A DNA stretch of 64,000 bases from Schizochytrium sp. CCTCC M209059 (taxonomy: Eukaryota > Sar > Bigyra > Thraustochytrida > Thraustochytriidae): the NCBI GenBank assembly GCA_000818945.1, contig KN805376.1, positions 387,121 to 451,120 on the forward strand, read 5' to 3'. Below, in pieces: positions 12,201 through 19,169 of this stretch. A model generated the notes under the pieces. The model was not told where the DNA came from. It made no database searches and saw only the letters and a list, made by a program, of their open reading frames with translations. Each line of letters opens with the position of its first letter. Within the stretch, counting starts at the first letter, position 1. Made by a program: the position numbers and the translations under genes.

Positions 12201-15200
12201 TAGCAAGGTCCTTTGTGGTCTCCGTCTTTCCCGTACCCGCTGGGCCCGCAGGCGCGCCACCCAAGTTCAGTCTTAGTGCCATCGTAAGCGTGATATAGCA
12301 GCGATCTGTAAGGGGTGTAATGACCAAGCGATCGACATTGCCCACATACTCGAACGAATACTGCGTGTGAAAGTCCGTGATACTGATCGCACACGAGTCA
12401 TCCTCGTCGCTCCAAAAGTAACGCAGCTGTGATCGCCACGAAAAGTCATCCGGAGATTCGACCTTGCGATGGATGAGATTTTCGACGACCTCTTTGCCGT
12501 GTACGTCGAGCGTGAGCAGAGCTATGATCTTGACGCGATCCTCCTTGCTGAGAGGGTTCTGGACTAGCTCAATGAGATCCTGCAAACGCTTTGTGCAGAC
12601 ACCATGATACTTTTCCAAGGCATCTTCTTGCCCTGCTTCGAGCTCTTCAATAGCGGTTCTGCACTCATCCGTCCACAGGATCTGTGCGGCGAGTTGAACA
12701 ACCTGGGCCGGAAATTCCAAGGCCCACTTGTGACGTGGTAGCTCAGCAACCCAGCCGGCAGTCTTGCTGAGTGCCTGACTCGTTTCTGATCGCAGCGTCT
12801 GATGCATCGTGGAGGCGAGGTCCTGCAGCCAGCGTTCCACGGGCCCAGTCAGTTCGAGCGAGGAAGGAAAATCGACACGCTCGCCGTCAGGGGCTGTCAT
12901 GGCGGTCGCGGTCTCCCACACTTGCCGTCCACGGCCCGAGCTTGCGCGAGACTTTGGCCTCCGTTTCTCTTCGTCCGCAGCACGTGGCGCCACAAAGTCG
13001 AGCGAATCAATGCCGTGAAAGCAAGCGCTGAGGTGTGGCATAATCTTGCGAGGTTCGTTGCCGTTGGAAAGGATGTCAAGGAGCGCGAGGTTTGACACGA
13101 AGAAGAAACGCGGAAAGATGTTCTTCTTCTGATCCAAGTATTCGTTAAGCGCACGCTGGCAGGTCTCGAGAGCACGCCACATTGCGTCCAAAGTAGTAAA
13201 GCGACCTGGATGACAGCATGCCTCCTTGGCATTTGGCGTCGCTACAGCACTTGTCATGAGCGCACGAAAGCTCTCGTCGAGCTCCTCGAAACGTTTTGTA
13301 TCCTCTGGGAGCTCGGAACGAATGTCGGAACCCGAGAGGAAGATAGCCTCGAGCGAAGCCCATGTGCGCTGCACGCGGAGCCAAAGCGTGAGTGTTGACT
13401 CGATAACGCCAAGCGTGCGCTGCCACGTAGTGACTCGCTCTCGAAAGTATTCCATGAACTTGCCGAGGCCCGCCAAGGTCTGAAGTTGAAGCTGGTGCTC
13501 CTCGAGAGCCTCAATGGTGACCTCGGGAGAAGTAATGATTTTGAAGTCGGGATCCGCAGACTTGTAGGCTTCGAAGTGCAAATCGTGTTTTGCCCACGTG
13601 TCCTCAATGGCCTTAAGACGCTGATCGACCTTGAGTTCCTTGGTGGCAACCTCAACGATCTCGGTGACTTGATCTGCAAACCTGTGAAGTTGGAGATCAA
13701 GCGCATTGACAAAGCAGAATTGCGCATTTTTTTCTACTTGGCTGCCTGTGATGGTCATCACTTGCTTCCAGTGTCGATCGCGTAGCGCAGGCGAGTGCAG
13801 CTCGTGAATCAATGGGATTGTGGTCGCCATATTACTCACGCGGCTGTGCAGGTTCACAAAAACCCCCCACTCATGCACCTGCTCCGGCAATGAGGAGTTT
13901 ACGAGATTAGCAAGTCGTCTGACCTCACTTTCAAGGCTGTCGGTATCGATGGCGTCCCACGGAATCGGCTTCCAGCTCGAAAAGACCTCATCAACCACTT
14001 TGCTCGTATCCCACACGCGCTTTAGCAAGGCGAGGTCAGAAAATATCTCATCGAGTTCCGCAGCACGGCTCACGTTGACCTCGAAAAGCTCCTCGAGAGC
14101 GCGAAGGTCGTCAAGCTCGGCGCTGAATTTTTCCGCACTGGCCGTGTACTGGTCAATGGTGTCGTAAGCAGCCGTGAGCGTCAGCGCGAGGTTGCCGACG
14201 CTTCCGAATGGCGCCTTTTCGAGAAATTCGCGACGGAAAGACCGGAGCCGCCGGTTGAACTCTGCCGACTCCTTTTTAATCCTCGTTGCCATGAGCGTCT
14301 GCTTGGGCTGAATGCGCTCTCTCGCCTTAAATGCGTTATTCACGGTAGAATCCCACATTTCGGGGGCGTGTTCGAGGAAGTCGAGAATGGGCTGGCCCCC
14401 GATCTCCTCCGCCTCAAAGGAGATGCCATGTCTCCGCAAGAGTCCAAGCGTTTCTGCCAGGGGGCTAAACAGGCGCCCCATCTCGGGCATTCGCTTGCGC
14501 ACGCTCGCAATGTGTCTCATGACGGCCATGAGGGCATCATCATCGAACTCCGCGCTATTTAGGTCAAACTCCAAACCACTTTCCACTGTCTGCACAAACG
14601 TGTGAAGCTCGCGCAGCTTGTTCGTCACATAGTCGTGCAGATACTGCGTGAACAAATAGATCCACTTAGTCACCCACGTGGACAAAGCCTGTTTGATGGG
14701 CTGCGTATTGACGCGAAGAAATCCTAGATTTTTGCTTGGTGCGAGCTCGGCAATCTCCACACGCAGCGTCTGGAAGACATTGATGCGTTCGTCGAACTTT
14801 TCCAGGATGGGGCGATCGCCTTCGTCTGGGCCTACGCCTGGAATATCCGCTATTTTGCGGGGGCCGCGGGGCGTAAAGTCATCATCCTCATCCTCATCCT
14901 CATCTTCATTTTTCTCATGGTTGTCGTGGTTCTCCGTGCCGTCTCTATCACTATTCACATTCTGCTCGGCGCCACTTGCATTAGCCACCCGCGAGCCATT
15001 TGATGTCGCCCTTCGTCGCGCGATATGAAAGGCAGTGGACAGAAATGTAGCAAACATTTCATTCAGATCAGTCGTCCACAGGTACTGGTATTCGCCATAG
15101 TCTTTCTGAAGCGCTTCAGCCAGATTGATTGTGTCGTCGAGACTACAGTGCACAGCTGCAACGAGGCGCATGACGGCCGGGTCGCTGGTGATCTCCTTGT

Positions 15201-18200
15201 TGTATGTTCCCGACGGCGAGTCGAGACGCTTAAAGAGTGAACCGATGGCAAAAAAGGAATCGATCCAGTTTTCTACTTCGTCCCGGATCCCATCTCGCTT
15301 GGAAGTTGCGTCGAGAGAAGGAGAAAAGAGGACCATGCGGCTGCTGAGAATAAGATCTACCTCAATCAGCGGTAACTTGGCCTCGTTCTGAATGACTTCC
15401 AGATCAAGCTCGCGCTGCAAATATGCAAGACTCACGCAAGCCGTCTGGCTGAGCCCGGCAATGACGATGTTGTTGATGAAGTCCACGTAGGTCTTCCAGT
15501 CGGGGAGACCAGCACTGACCTTGAGCTTCTTGACAACTTCCTTGAGGAGCTTGTGGATCTCGCGACCTCCATCGGAAATAAGCTGATACTTTGCCATCAC
15601 TTCACGCTTGGCATTGAGATTGAACTCCTCTACAGATACAGCCTTTGTCGTCCTGTGAAGGATAGGAGAGTCTTGCCAGCGCTCCAGAAGCTCCTCAATG
15701 TACTCCATGTTGTCCTTCATGGTCGTGAGAATATCATCCGCCTCTTGCACAGTCCCCGTGGCCTCATTGATGAAGGACTCGATGCCGTGACTTTTCCACG
15801 TCAGCGTACGAAGACCCTGGCTGATGACTTTGTCAATTCGATGGAGATGTTGGCGCAGAAGCGGCTTTTCCACGGGCAGCAGTGAAGCGTGCATTCTGTT
15901 GTACTTTTGCACAATTAGCTCGAGATTACCTGTCTCGCGTCGAAAGTCTTCCACCTTTTCGTAGATCTCAAGCGCGTTGATCGGCACATCGAGGCCAAGG
16001 AGGCGAAAGTACTTTACTTCGCGCAAAAGATGGACGAGTGCAGGGTCAAAGTTGACGATGAGTTGCTGTGTTTCTTCGTTGCGGCGAAGCAGAGGCAGCT
16101 TGAGCTTGCTGATGGACGAGGACTCAATGCTTGCTTCCCAAGCTCTGACATGCTCGTGCTCATACTCTGCAAGGTTGGCGATGAGAGAGGTATAAGCTTT
16201 GATGGTGTCGCGGGTGCTTTCGCGATCCAAAATAGATGTATTGAGTTCGCGAAGTTTTGCCATGGGAACGCTAACACGATCAAGCAAGCCCCGACACCAG
16301 GCAAGTGCCCCGGCAGTTGGGGGCATGTTAGCTCCGATGGGAGGATCGTCGCGCAGTTCCTGAAACTCTTGCTGGACTGCCTCGAGATCCTTTCCAAAAG
16401 TCTCTAGTAGGACAATGTGTTTGTGCTCGAGCTCGTCCTGGATCACGGGTCGCTCGAGAAACTGCTCAAAGGAGTCAAGAAGTTTGAAGCGACCGGTGAT
16501 GGTCGGGCTATCCTCGAATCCTTGCGCAAGCACGCTTGCAATCCGTCTCTCGAGCTCCTTGATTTTCACGCGAAACTCATAAAAGTCATCATCGAAGGCC
16601 TTGGCATCAACATCCATCACATCGTACGAGACCTCCTTCATGGCCTGAACACCGTTCTCAAAGTCTGCGTGAACCTGGTGAACAGAGGTCGTCAGCGTCT
16701 TGCCCTTTGTGCCGCCGATCTCGATCTTGTTCAGTTTGCTAAAGTGCCAAATGGTCTGTGTCAAGTCAAGCAGGTCGTGACAACGCTCGAGAAAGGTATC
16801 CAGACGCGTGAACAATGCAGCATTCTGCACCTTCCACGGGTTAGTGATACATTCTGCGTTTGCGCGTGCCTTGTAGTCGAAATACGTCGACTTAAAGGCG
16901 CCAATGACACGGAGAACACTTTTAAGAGTCTCGTTGGCTTTCGTGTGTTCGTCATTCTCAATCATCGAAAAGAGGCTCGACCCGCTCAAATAGCCGACGC
17001 ATCGCGCAATGACTGCGTTTGCGAGCTGACGCATGAGTACGACAAGGCGTGGCACCGTGTTGTAGTGTTCCGATGTCTTCCAAATGAGCAAGATGGTGTG
17101 CATGGTTGGGCGAAAAACCTTGGGGAGATCCAAAAACTCAGAGATGGACGTCAACCTGTCGAGCCAGGGACGTAGAGGTCGAAGGAAACGAACGTTACTG
17201 TTGGCCTCGTCGCGAGCTGCAAAGGCTTCCTTGCAGAGCTTTGCAAATGGCTCGTTGTAGGTCGATTTGGAGGAGTCCAGGTACCGCAGCACCTTGCGCA
17301 CACGAGGCGTCTGAAGCTGCTCAAAGACAGAGTTCAGATTCGCGGCTTTGCGCTTCCAAAACGCAAGCTCCTCGAGAGGTCCGGGGTTCTTGCCCTTTTG
17401 CAGCTTGCTTTCTGGATCGAGACGCAGCACATTTCGAATTTGCTTCGTCCACGTAATGAGGCAGCCCTCGAAGACATGAATGCGTTCCTTTTGAATCGAA
17501 AGTGCATATCCTTCTGTCTGAGGGCTCGAAACCGTTGCAATTGCTGGTGCGCTTGCCGTCAAATGAGGAGCATTGCGGCCTGCGAAGAGACCAAGAGCGC
17601 GCTGTTTCGTGAGTCTCTCCTTTTCTTCCCGGCGTTCGTTCTCGCTGACTTCGCGAGGTCTGTTAATGATCTCTTCGCCCCGACGCGGAGGCGAAGATGG
17701 CGAGGTCGGGTCGCCGCTCCCTGCGGCGATGCCTGCCTCGTCTTCTTCCGGAAGCAACGAGAGATTTGGCAAAGGCAGAAACGTCTCGCCCCGCATGAGC
17801 CCTGACGTGATTTGAACGCTGGACACAAAGCTGTGAACATTGTCCATCATCTCTTTGCGCATGGCATCGGGCCAGGACGCTTGGTTCGCCGTATTGCTTA
17901 AAAGCGGCATGAAGACATCTTGTGTGACAAGCTCAAGCTGCTGAACAGGATCCACATTGCAGTCTCCGACAAGGATCTCGCTGGTATACTTTTCCCGACT
18001 CACTGGCCCATCGCCGAGCTTTGTGAAGTAGAGCATGCGCTCCCCACGCCGCTCCGCGGAGGAAGGCACCTCGGATGACACCCTTAGCGAGGCACCTTGC
18101 TCGACGACGTAGAGAGTTTGCACGCCATCAGAGTCAAGCAGACCCTTGAGTTTTCGCAGCGTGTTCTCGTCCTCGGCGAACTTGTCGAGCGTGTGCGAGC

Positions 18201-18423
18201 GGAAAAAGTCACTGACAAGGCCCGCCACCCAAGCGATGCGAGGGTCTTGGCTTCTTGCTCGAGCAACAATGTCCTCGTTCTTACGTATGTCATCATCCTC
18301 ATCGGCAAAGGCGCCGCGAAGCAGTTGGTTTTCGCGCTGTATGTCGCCTCCTTTCTTGTCGGCCGCCAAGCCTTTGAGCTCGCGACGCTTCGGCGACCCA
18401 CGCGAGCGAAATGACTTGTCCAT
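3277..18423 (-). CDS. Axonemal outer-arm dynein heavy chain, beta type
   Basis: This is a motor ATPase that drives sliding of ciliary doublet microtubules. The single 5048-residue frame contains the whole dynein plan: N-terminal tail, linker around residues 1420-1840, a six-AAA ring, stalk and C-terminal domain. Walker A lysines are visible in AAA1 (GPAGTGKT, K2066), AAA2 (GPPGCGKT, K2429), AAA3 (GSAGTGKT, K2793) and AAA4 (GVGGSGKQ, K3221). The coiled-coil stalk with its microtubule-binding tip spans roughly 3450-3750. The tail (LGDGPVS, LVGDCNV, PLLSN motifs) and the AAA4/stalk sequence fit the DNAH9/11/17 (beta) group better than the gamma group. It is about 500 residues longer than usual, through acidic or Ser-rich inserts near residue 1180 and between AAA3 and AAA4. 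No intron is visible. The ATG at 18423 opens divergently from IFT139. Confidence 0.96.
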   Translation of the reverse strand: MDKSFRSRGSPKRRELKGLAADKKGGDIQRENQLLRGAFADEDDDIRKNEDIVARARSQDPRIAWVAGLVSDFFRSHTLDKFAEDENTLRKLKGLLDSDGVQTLYVVEQGASLRVSSEVPSSAERRGERMLYFTKLGDGPVSREKYTSEILVGDCNVDPVQQLELVTQDVFMPLLSNTANQASWPDAMRKEMMDNVHSFVSSVQITSGLMRGETFLPLPNLSLLPEEDEAGIAAGSGDPTSPSSPPRRGEEIINRPREVSENERREEKERLTKQRALGLFAGRNAPHLTASAPAIATVSSPQTEGYALSIQKERIHVFEGCLITWTKQIRNVLRLDPESKLQKGKNPGPLEELAFWKRKAANLNSVFEQLQTPRVRKVLRYLDSSKSTYNEPFAKLCKEAFAARDEANSNVRFLRPLRPWLDRLTSISEFLDLPKVFRPTMHTILLIWKTSEHYNTVPRLVVLMRQLANAVIARCVGYLSGSSLFSMIENDEHTKANETLKSVLRVIGAFKSTYFDYKARANAECITNPWKVQNAALFTRLDTFLERCHDLLDLTQTIWHFSKLNKIEIGGTKGKTLTTSVHQVHADFENGVQAMKEVSYDVMDVDAKAFDDDFYEFRVKIKELERRIASVLAQGFEDSPTITGRFKLLDSFEQFLERPVIQDELEHKHIVLLETFGKDLEAVQQEFQELRDDPPIGANMPPTAGALAWCRGLLDRVSVPMAKLRELNTSILDRESTRDTIKAYTSLIANLAEYEHEHVRAWEASIESSSISKLKLPLLRRNEETQQLIVNFDPALVHLLREVKYFRLLGLDVPINALEIYEKVEDFRRETGNLELIVQKYNRMHASLLPVEKPLLRQHLHRIDKVISQGLRTLTWKSHGIESFINEATGTVQEADDILTTMKDNMEYIEELLERWQDSPILHRTTKAVSVEEFNLNAKREVMAKYQLISDGGREIHKLLKEVVKKLKVSAGLPDWKTYVDFINNIVIAGLSQTACVSLAYLQRELDLEVIQNEAKLPLIEVDLILSSRMVLFSPSLDATSKRDGIRDEVENWIDSFFAIGSLFKRLDSPSGTYNKEITSDPAVMRLVAAVHCSLDDTINLAEALQKDYGEYQYLWTTDLNEMFATFLSTAFHIARRRATSNGSRVANASGAEQNVNSDRDGTENHDNHEKNEDEDEDEDDDFTPRGPRKIADIPGVGPDEGDRPILEKFDERINVFQTLRVEIAELAPSKNLGFLRVNTQPIKQALSTWVTKWIYLFTQYLHDYVTNKLRELHTFVQTVESGLEFDLNSAEFDDDALMAVMRHIASVRKRMPEMGRLFSPLAETLGLLRRHGISFEAEEIGGQPILDFLEHAPEMWDSTVNNAFKARERIQPKQTLMATRIKKESAEFNRRLRSFRREFLEKAPFGSVGNLALTLTAAYDTIDQYTASAEKFSAELDDLRALEELFEVNVSRAAELDEIFSDLALLKRVWDTSKVVDEVFSSWKPIPWDAIDTDSLESEVRRLANLVNSSLPEQVHEWGVFVNLHSRVSNMATTIPLIHELHSPALRDRHWKQVMTITGSQVEKNAQFCFVNALDLQLHRFADQVTEIVEVATKELKVDQRLKAIEDTWAKHDLHFEAYKSADPDFKIITSPEVTIEALEEHQLQLQTLAGLGKFMEYFRERVTTWQRTLGVIESTLTLWLRVQRTWASLEAIFLSGSDIRSELPEDTKRFEELDESFRALMTSAVATPNAKEACCHPGRFTTLDAMWRALETCQRALNEYLDQKKNIFPRFFFVSNLALLDILSNGNEPRKIMPHLSACFHGIDSLDFVAPRAADEEKRRPKSRASSGRGRQVWETATAMTAPDGERVDFPSSLELTGPVERWLQDLASTMHQTLRSETSQALSKTAGWVAELPRHKWALEFPAQVVQLAAQILWTDECRTAIEELEAGQEDALEKYHGVCTKRLQDLIELVQNPLSKEDRVKIIALLTLDVHGKEVVENLIHRKVESPDDFSWRSQLRYFWSDEDDSCAISITDFHTQYSFEYVGNVDRLVITPLTDRCYITLTMALRLNLGGAPAGPAGTGKTETTKDLAKCLGLPCYVFNCSDQMNYQTIGDIFKGLSQTGAWGCFDEFNRIPIEVLSVVATQVKTILDAIRYLADPANRDAQYASDVPSGKPPTVVGSFDFMGCSLKLVPTTGFFITMNPGYAGRTELPENLKTHFRSCAMIRPDLQPICQNMLMAEGFVSAAPLSVKFVTLYKLSAELLSQQPHYDWGLRNVKSVLRVAGILRREELDVDETAILMRALRDFNVPKLPAFDLPIFLKLVGDLFPGIVIPPKFDETLKERAKNACNRRAHLAIAAARVSVGSSTLGGESVDEGGSESLLEGDLDAPTDATAEDEDDTLTPAVGAARQSVLQPEEDFLNKVVNLQEILEVRHSVMLLGPPGCGKTSIWQTLADAHNNGETKPTCVTEVLNPKALTSNELYGYMTLQRDWRDGALSIVMRNMSQQEAPYHPYQRHHWIVLDGDIDAIWIESMNTVMDDNKVLTLVSNERIQLTHKMRMLFEVNSLQNATPATVSRAGILFINEDDVGWGPLVESWLQVCSQSAKVLAQLQVLFRVYMQPALALFDTTPTLQHIVPRGKVDLAQTTCRLLQCLLDEVHEPEMLTKSELEHLFVFAVIWGTGSAVVDRKKFSSAWLKLFSDRGLVWQAPVAAATEDAIGSAASGEEDHSRRGISTATEQPQTNVFDYFYCTKSRALVPWSTMLDKHTPIAEVDFQDIVIPTIDSVRCTYVLRQLSRQHHPVCLIGSAGTGKTTVMREFLRTMSGDFASATINVNYYTDAAVLQAQLEHHVDKRSGKIYGPPGEKKLVFFVDDLNMARVEEYGTQTPLALLRQFLDYGQWFDRGDLGVKKEIRDVQIVAAMNHKAGSFTINPRLQRHLAAVACSMPEYADLQRIYGTILSSHLDHFVLPIQSQAQRCVDALLELHEVMCAKFLPSATRFHYNFNMRNLSSVVQGLCRSSHEAYTTPLSFVRLFLHESMRVFSDRLISGKDMTNFRSLLVGVSKKYFEEEQDDMFEEPLLFADFVRPSSQALLAASAVTGSARAVSSPLNPSRVTESAPLPIPSSFGRASLRPNDDPLTSTDVSATGERGQSAAGQRGDRKSVSQIDSTTITKRSGPYVGASSMKDVQACLEDHLMAYNKSKAKMDLVLFQLAAEHVCRIARIIGTPGGNALLVGVGGSGKQSLSRLAAFICNYEVVHIPVTSDFGLADFQESLKALYRRAGLRIHAPVVLLLTDAQIVDERFLVYINDVLSSGSVPDLFSADELDGIFASLRAEAKMAGIQTTSRSSMADYFVARVKRTLHIILCHSPVGETLRVRARRFPGLVNCTSIDWFHPWPREALVAVAGRFLKGAGFASEDIAENVMHHIAEVHLSVTEVSQRYLEVQKRYNYVTPKTFLEMLSFYRGLLGKKRAALHQDLDRLSAGLDTLRGTARDVAGLQEDLKETMARVEERKDATEELLTQMAQQRGEAEAQQKIASKERIRAETFATEAKEIEEDAETELAAAQPAMAQAEEAVNCLTKASLTELKSLTKPPAGVDKVTTCVLMMIKNEKRIFSWDNAKRMMNNTDKFKQSLEEYDAKNIPEDLIERIAPIVSDADFTFEKLAKKSSAAANMANWVINICAYNKIYKKVKPLMDRLEAARASKEDAMADLARVETQLRDAEQRLEELQHNFKLATNEKSKVEVEAAQVTDRLALAERLVKGLASENTRWERQIEALKNRSETLVGDSLLAAAFVSYIGAFDSVTRSSLWRDIWTNDILSREIPLSEGVTPLSVLAADSDLAQWGMEGLAVDAFSLENGAIIASATSRWPLVVDPHMQAASWLRTHFGTKEDNSSSADEHAVAAANSLDSKKSLRGGLRRDSFKGHTMGGRRMSTKGKQMSKLMQSRRNLFVEESEVPQLMEVHATSPTLVQTLLRAIEHGRTVILEGVDEELDATLAPLLARSFTLKGRQPFLQLGGHEVEFNSQFRLVLTTRLSNPHFRPEVLAQCTLINFIVTEGGLEDQLLARVVSFEKSELEKEKQELQLAFNRYKIQLVELEKTLLEKLSNAPPDILSDVPLIESLEATKGTASEVALAVERGHETEKGINEAREVYRAVAVEASMLYFMLLQLASVDHMYQYSLDIFIRFFDKALRDATLAVGAEQQKDSASDGDSTNMDAETDDLEATRSSMSASTAGSGDGEPDNAEKTRVRGLVRSVRATIFKMVSRGLFETHRTVFLVQLTFNLLRRGMVKPRFKADRFDAEGLDFLLRAPQRFEQANEIEWLPDTLWQRVCALAEQAGFEKLPADMIESEPRFREWYNSVCPETEKLPLEWRELDKKPFMKILVLRALRPDRVMVALSNFVRRTLPHGDHFVDCDAQVNSFQILEQAYADSRPDTPVYFVLSPGANVAADVDRLARRFGLLEGSTYVNISLGQGQDIVAMKALEHASKRGGWVFLNNVHLMPRWLHELVKKLERFARMGQHEDFRLFLSSDPCPDIPIALLNRSIRLTNEPPAGLKANLTRAWAQFAPEDVDNLDSKSRSILFGLCYFHSVLLERKTYLTKGFNLQYPISTQDLTACAMVLRNYMDNHTSTKVPWEDLRYLFGEIMYGGHIIDDFDRRVCKVYLSYYMRDELFDDMQMFPYVDRNSMSSSSALLSDEDATGGGGAMDGGDCALGGAMTSFIVPSLQTHERYADLVLATLTAKETPLAYGLHPNAEIGFRTDANARILGLLHSLQPSELEEEGDGQSAQHVAEAMLQDMLETYRDLHLDTASVLAALEDEEMTPFQNMYLQECARMEALMTTMVETLTELELGFTGDLTMAEPMERLMYALYQDRVPDSWRRISYPSERPLGAWLADLQLRVTQLQEFCMDPFAEPRCTWISGFFNPNAFLTAVLQASARQAQTELDKLVIVTEVTKRQPEEVDQPSHNGRFIAGLFLEGATWDTANGTLMPSRPKETIQAMPVINVRAVPLTEEATRSVKIYHTPVYRTQARAGTYIFTASLLSKLHPPEKWVLLQTVLLMDPHQ

Positions 18424-19169
18424 GGCGCTACTCTCGCGTCCTCGCCAGTGGCCCCTCCTTCGCTACCGGTGCGGTCGCGCTCGCACCTCGCGCCTCGCCC
18501 GAGGCCCGCCTGGCGACGTTCTCACTCTATCACCGCTTGACGTTGGTCCTTACAGTCTTAAGACTCTCTATTCTTCCTTCGGCGGCTACCGGCCCGGTGG
18601 ACGGAGACAGACGGGAAGGCCCTTGTTTCTCTCGAGCCTTGGCCCGTGTATATGCGACGCGGACGCGCCCGCAAGTACGCTCGCACGCACGTATGTATAG
18701 ATGCTTGCATGTCGTGCATCATTCGTGGCTTCGCAAGCCCACGTAGCGACCAGAATTCCGTTGCCGCAATAGGCCTCTAAGAAAGAGGTTCAACGGTCCT
18801 TTTCGAGAGCGCTCTCTTTTCAGGGCAAGGCCGCTTGCTGCAGCCCAATCCAGGTGCAAGCCAAACGAGCTCAGACGAAGACTCGCGCACGGACGTGCGG
18901 GCGGACGTGCGTGCGTGCGTTCGAGCGAGCGAGTGAGTGAGTGTGCGCCAGCGTGCGCGCGAGGCGAGCGGTCCGGCGAGCAAGCGAGCAAGTGGGAAAG
19001 CGTGCAGGCGAGTTGAGTTGGGTCGTCAGGCGAGGCTGACTTTGTGTTGTTCTTGAGGTAAAGCCGACTATCGCAAAGCTTCAAGACGGTGATCAACGAA
19101 GACGTGAACAACGCTTGAAGAGCAAGCAAAGAGACAAGACAAACAAAACAAATAAAACGGGTCAGCAAG
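18424..19169. promoter_or_regulatory. Divergent promoter region, dynein heavy chain/IFT139
   Basis: These 746 bp separate the start codons of two ciliary genes transcribed in opposite directions, so one region should carry both promoters. It contains an AGGCCTCT element at 18771, a tetranucleotide GCGT/GAGC/GAGT tract near 18900-18945, and an A/C-rich leader just before the IFT139 ATG, whose context (AAGATGG) is strong. I looked for a complete RFX X-box and found only an isolated GTTGCC half-site near 18760. Confidence 0.6.

Noticed and set aside
18740..18775. RFX X-box in the dynein/IFT139 promoter
   Set aside because: Only a GTTGCC half-site is present; the second half does not match.
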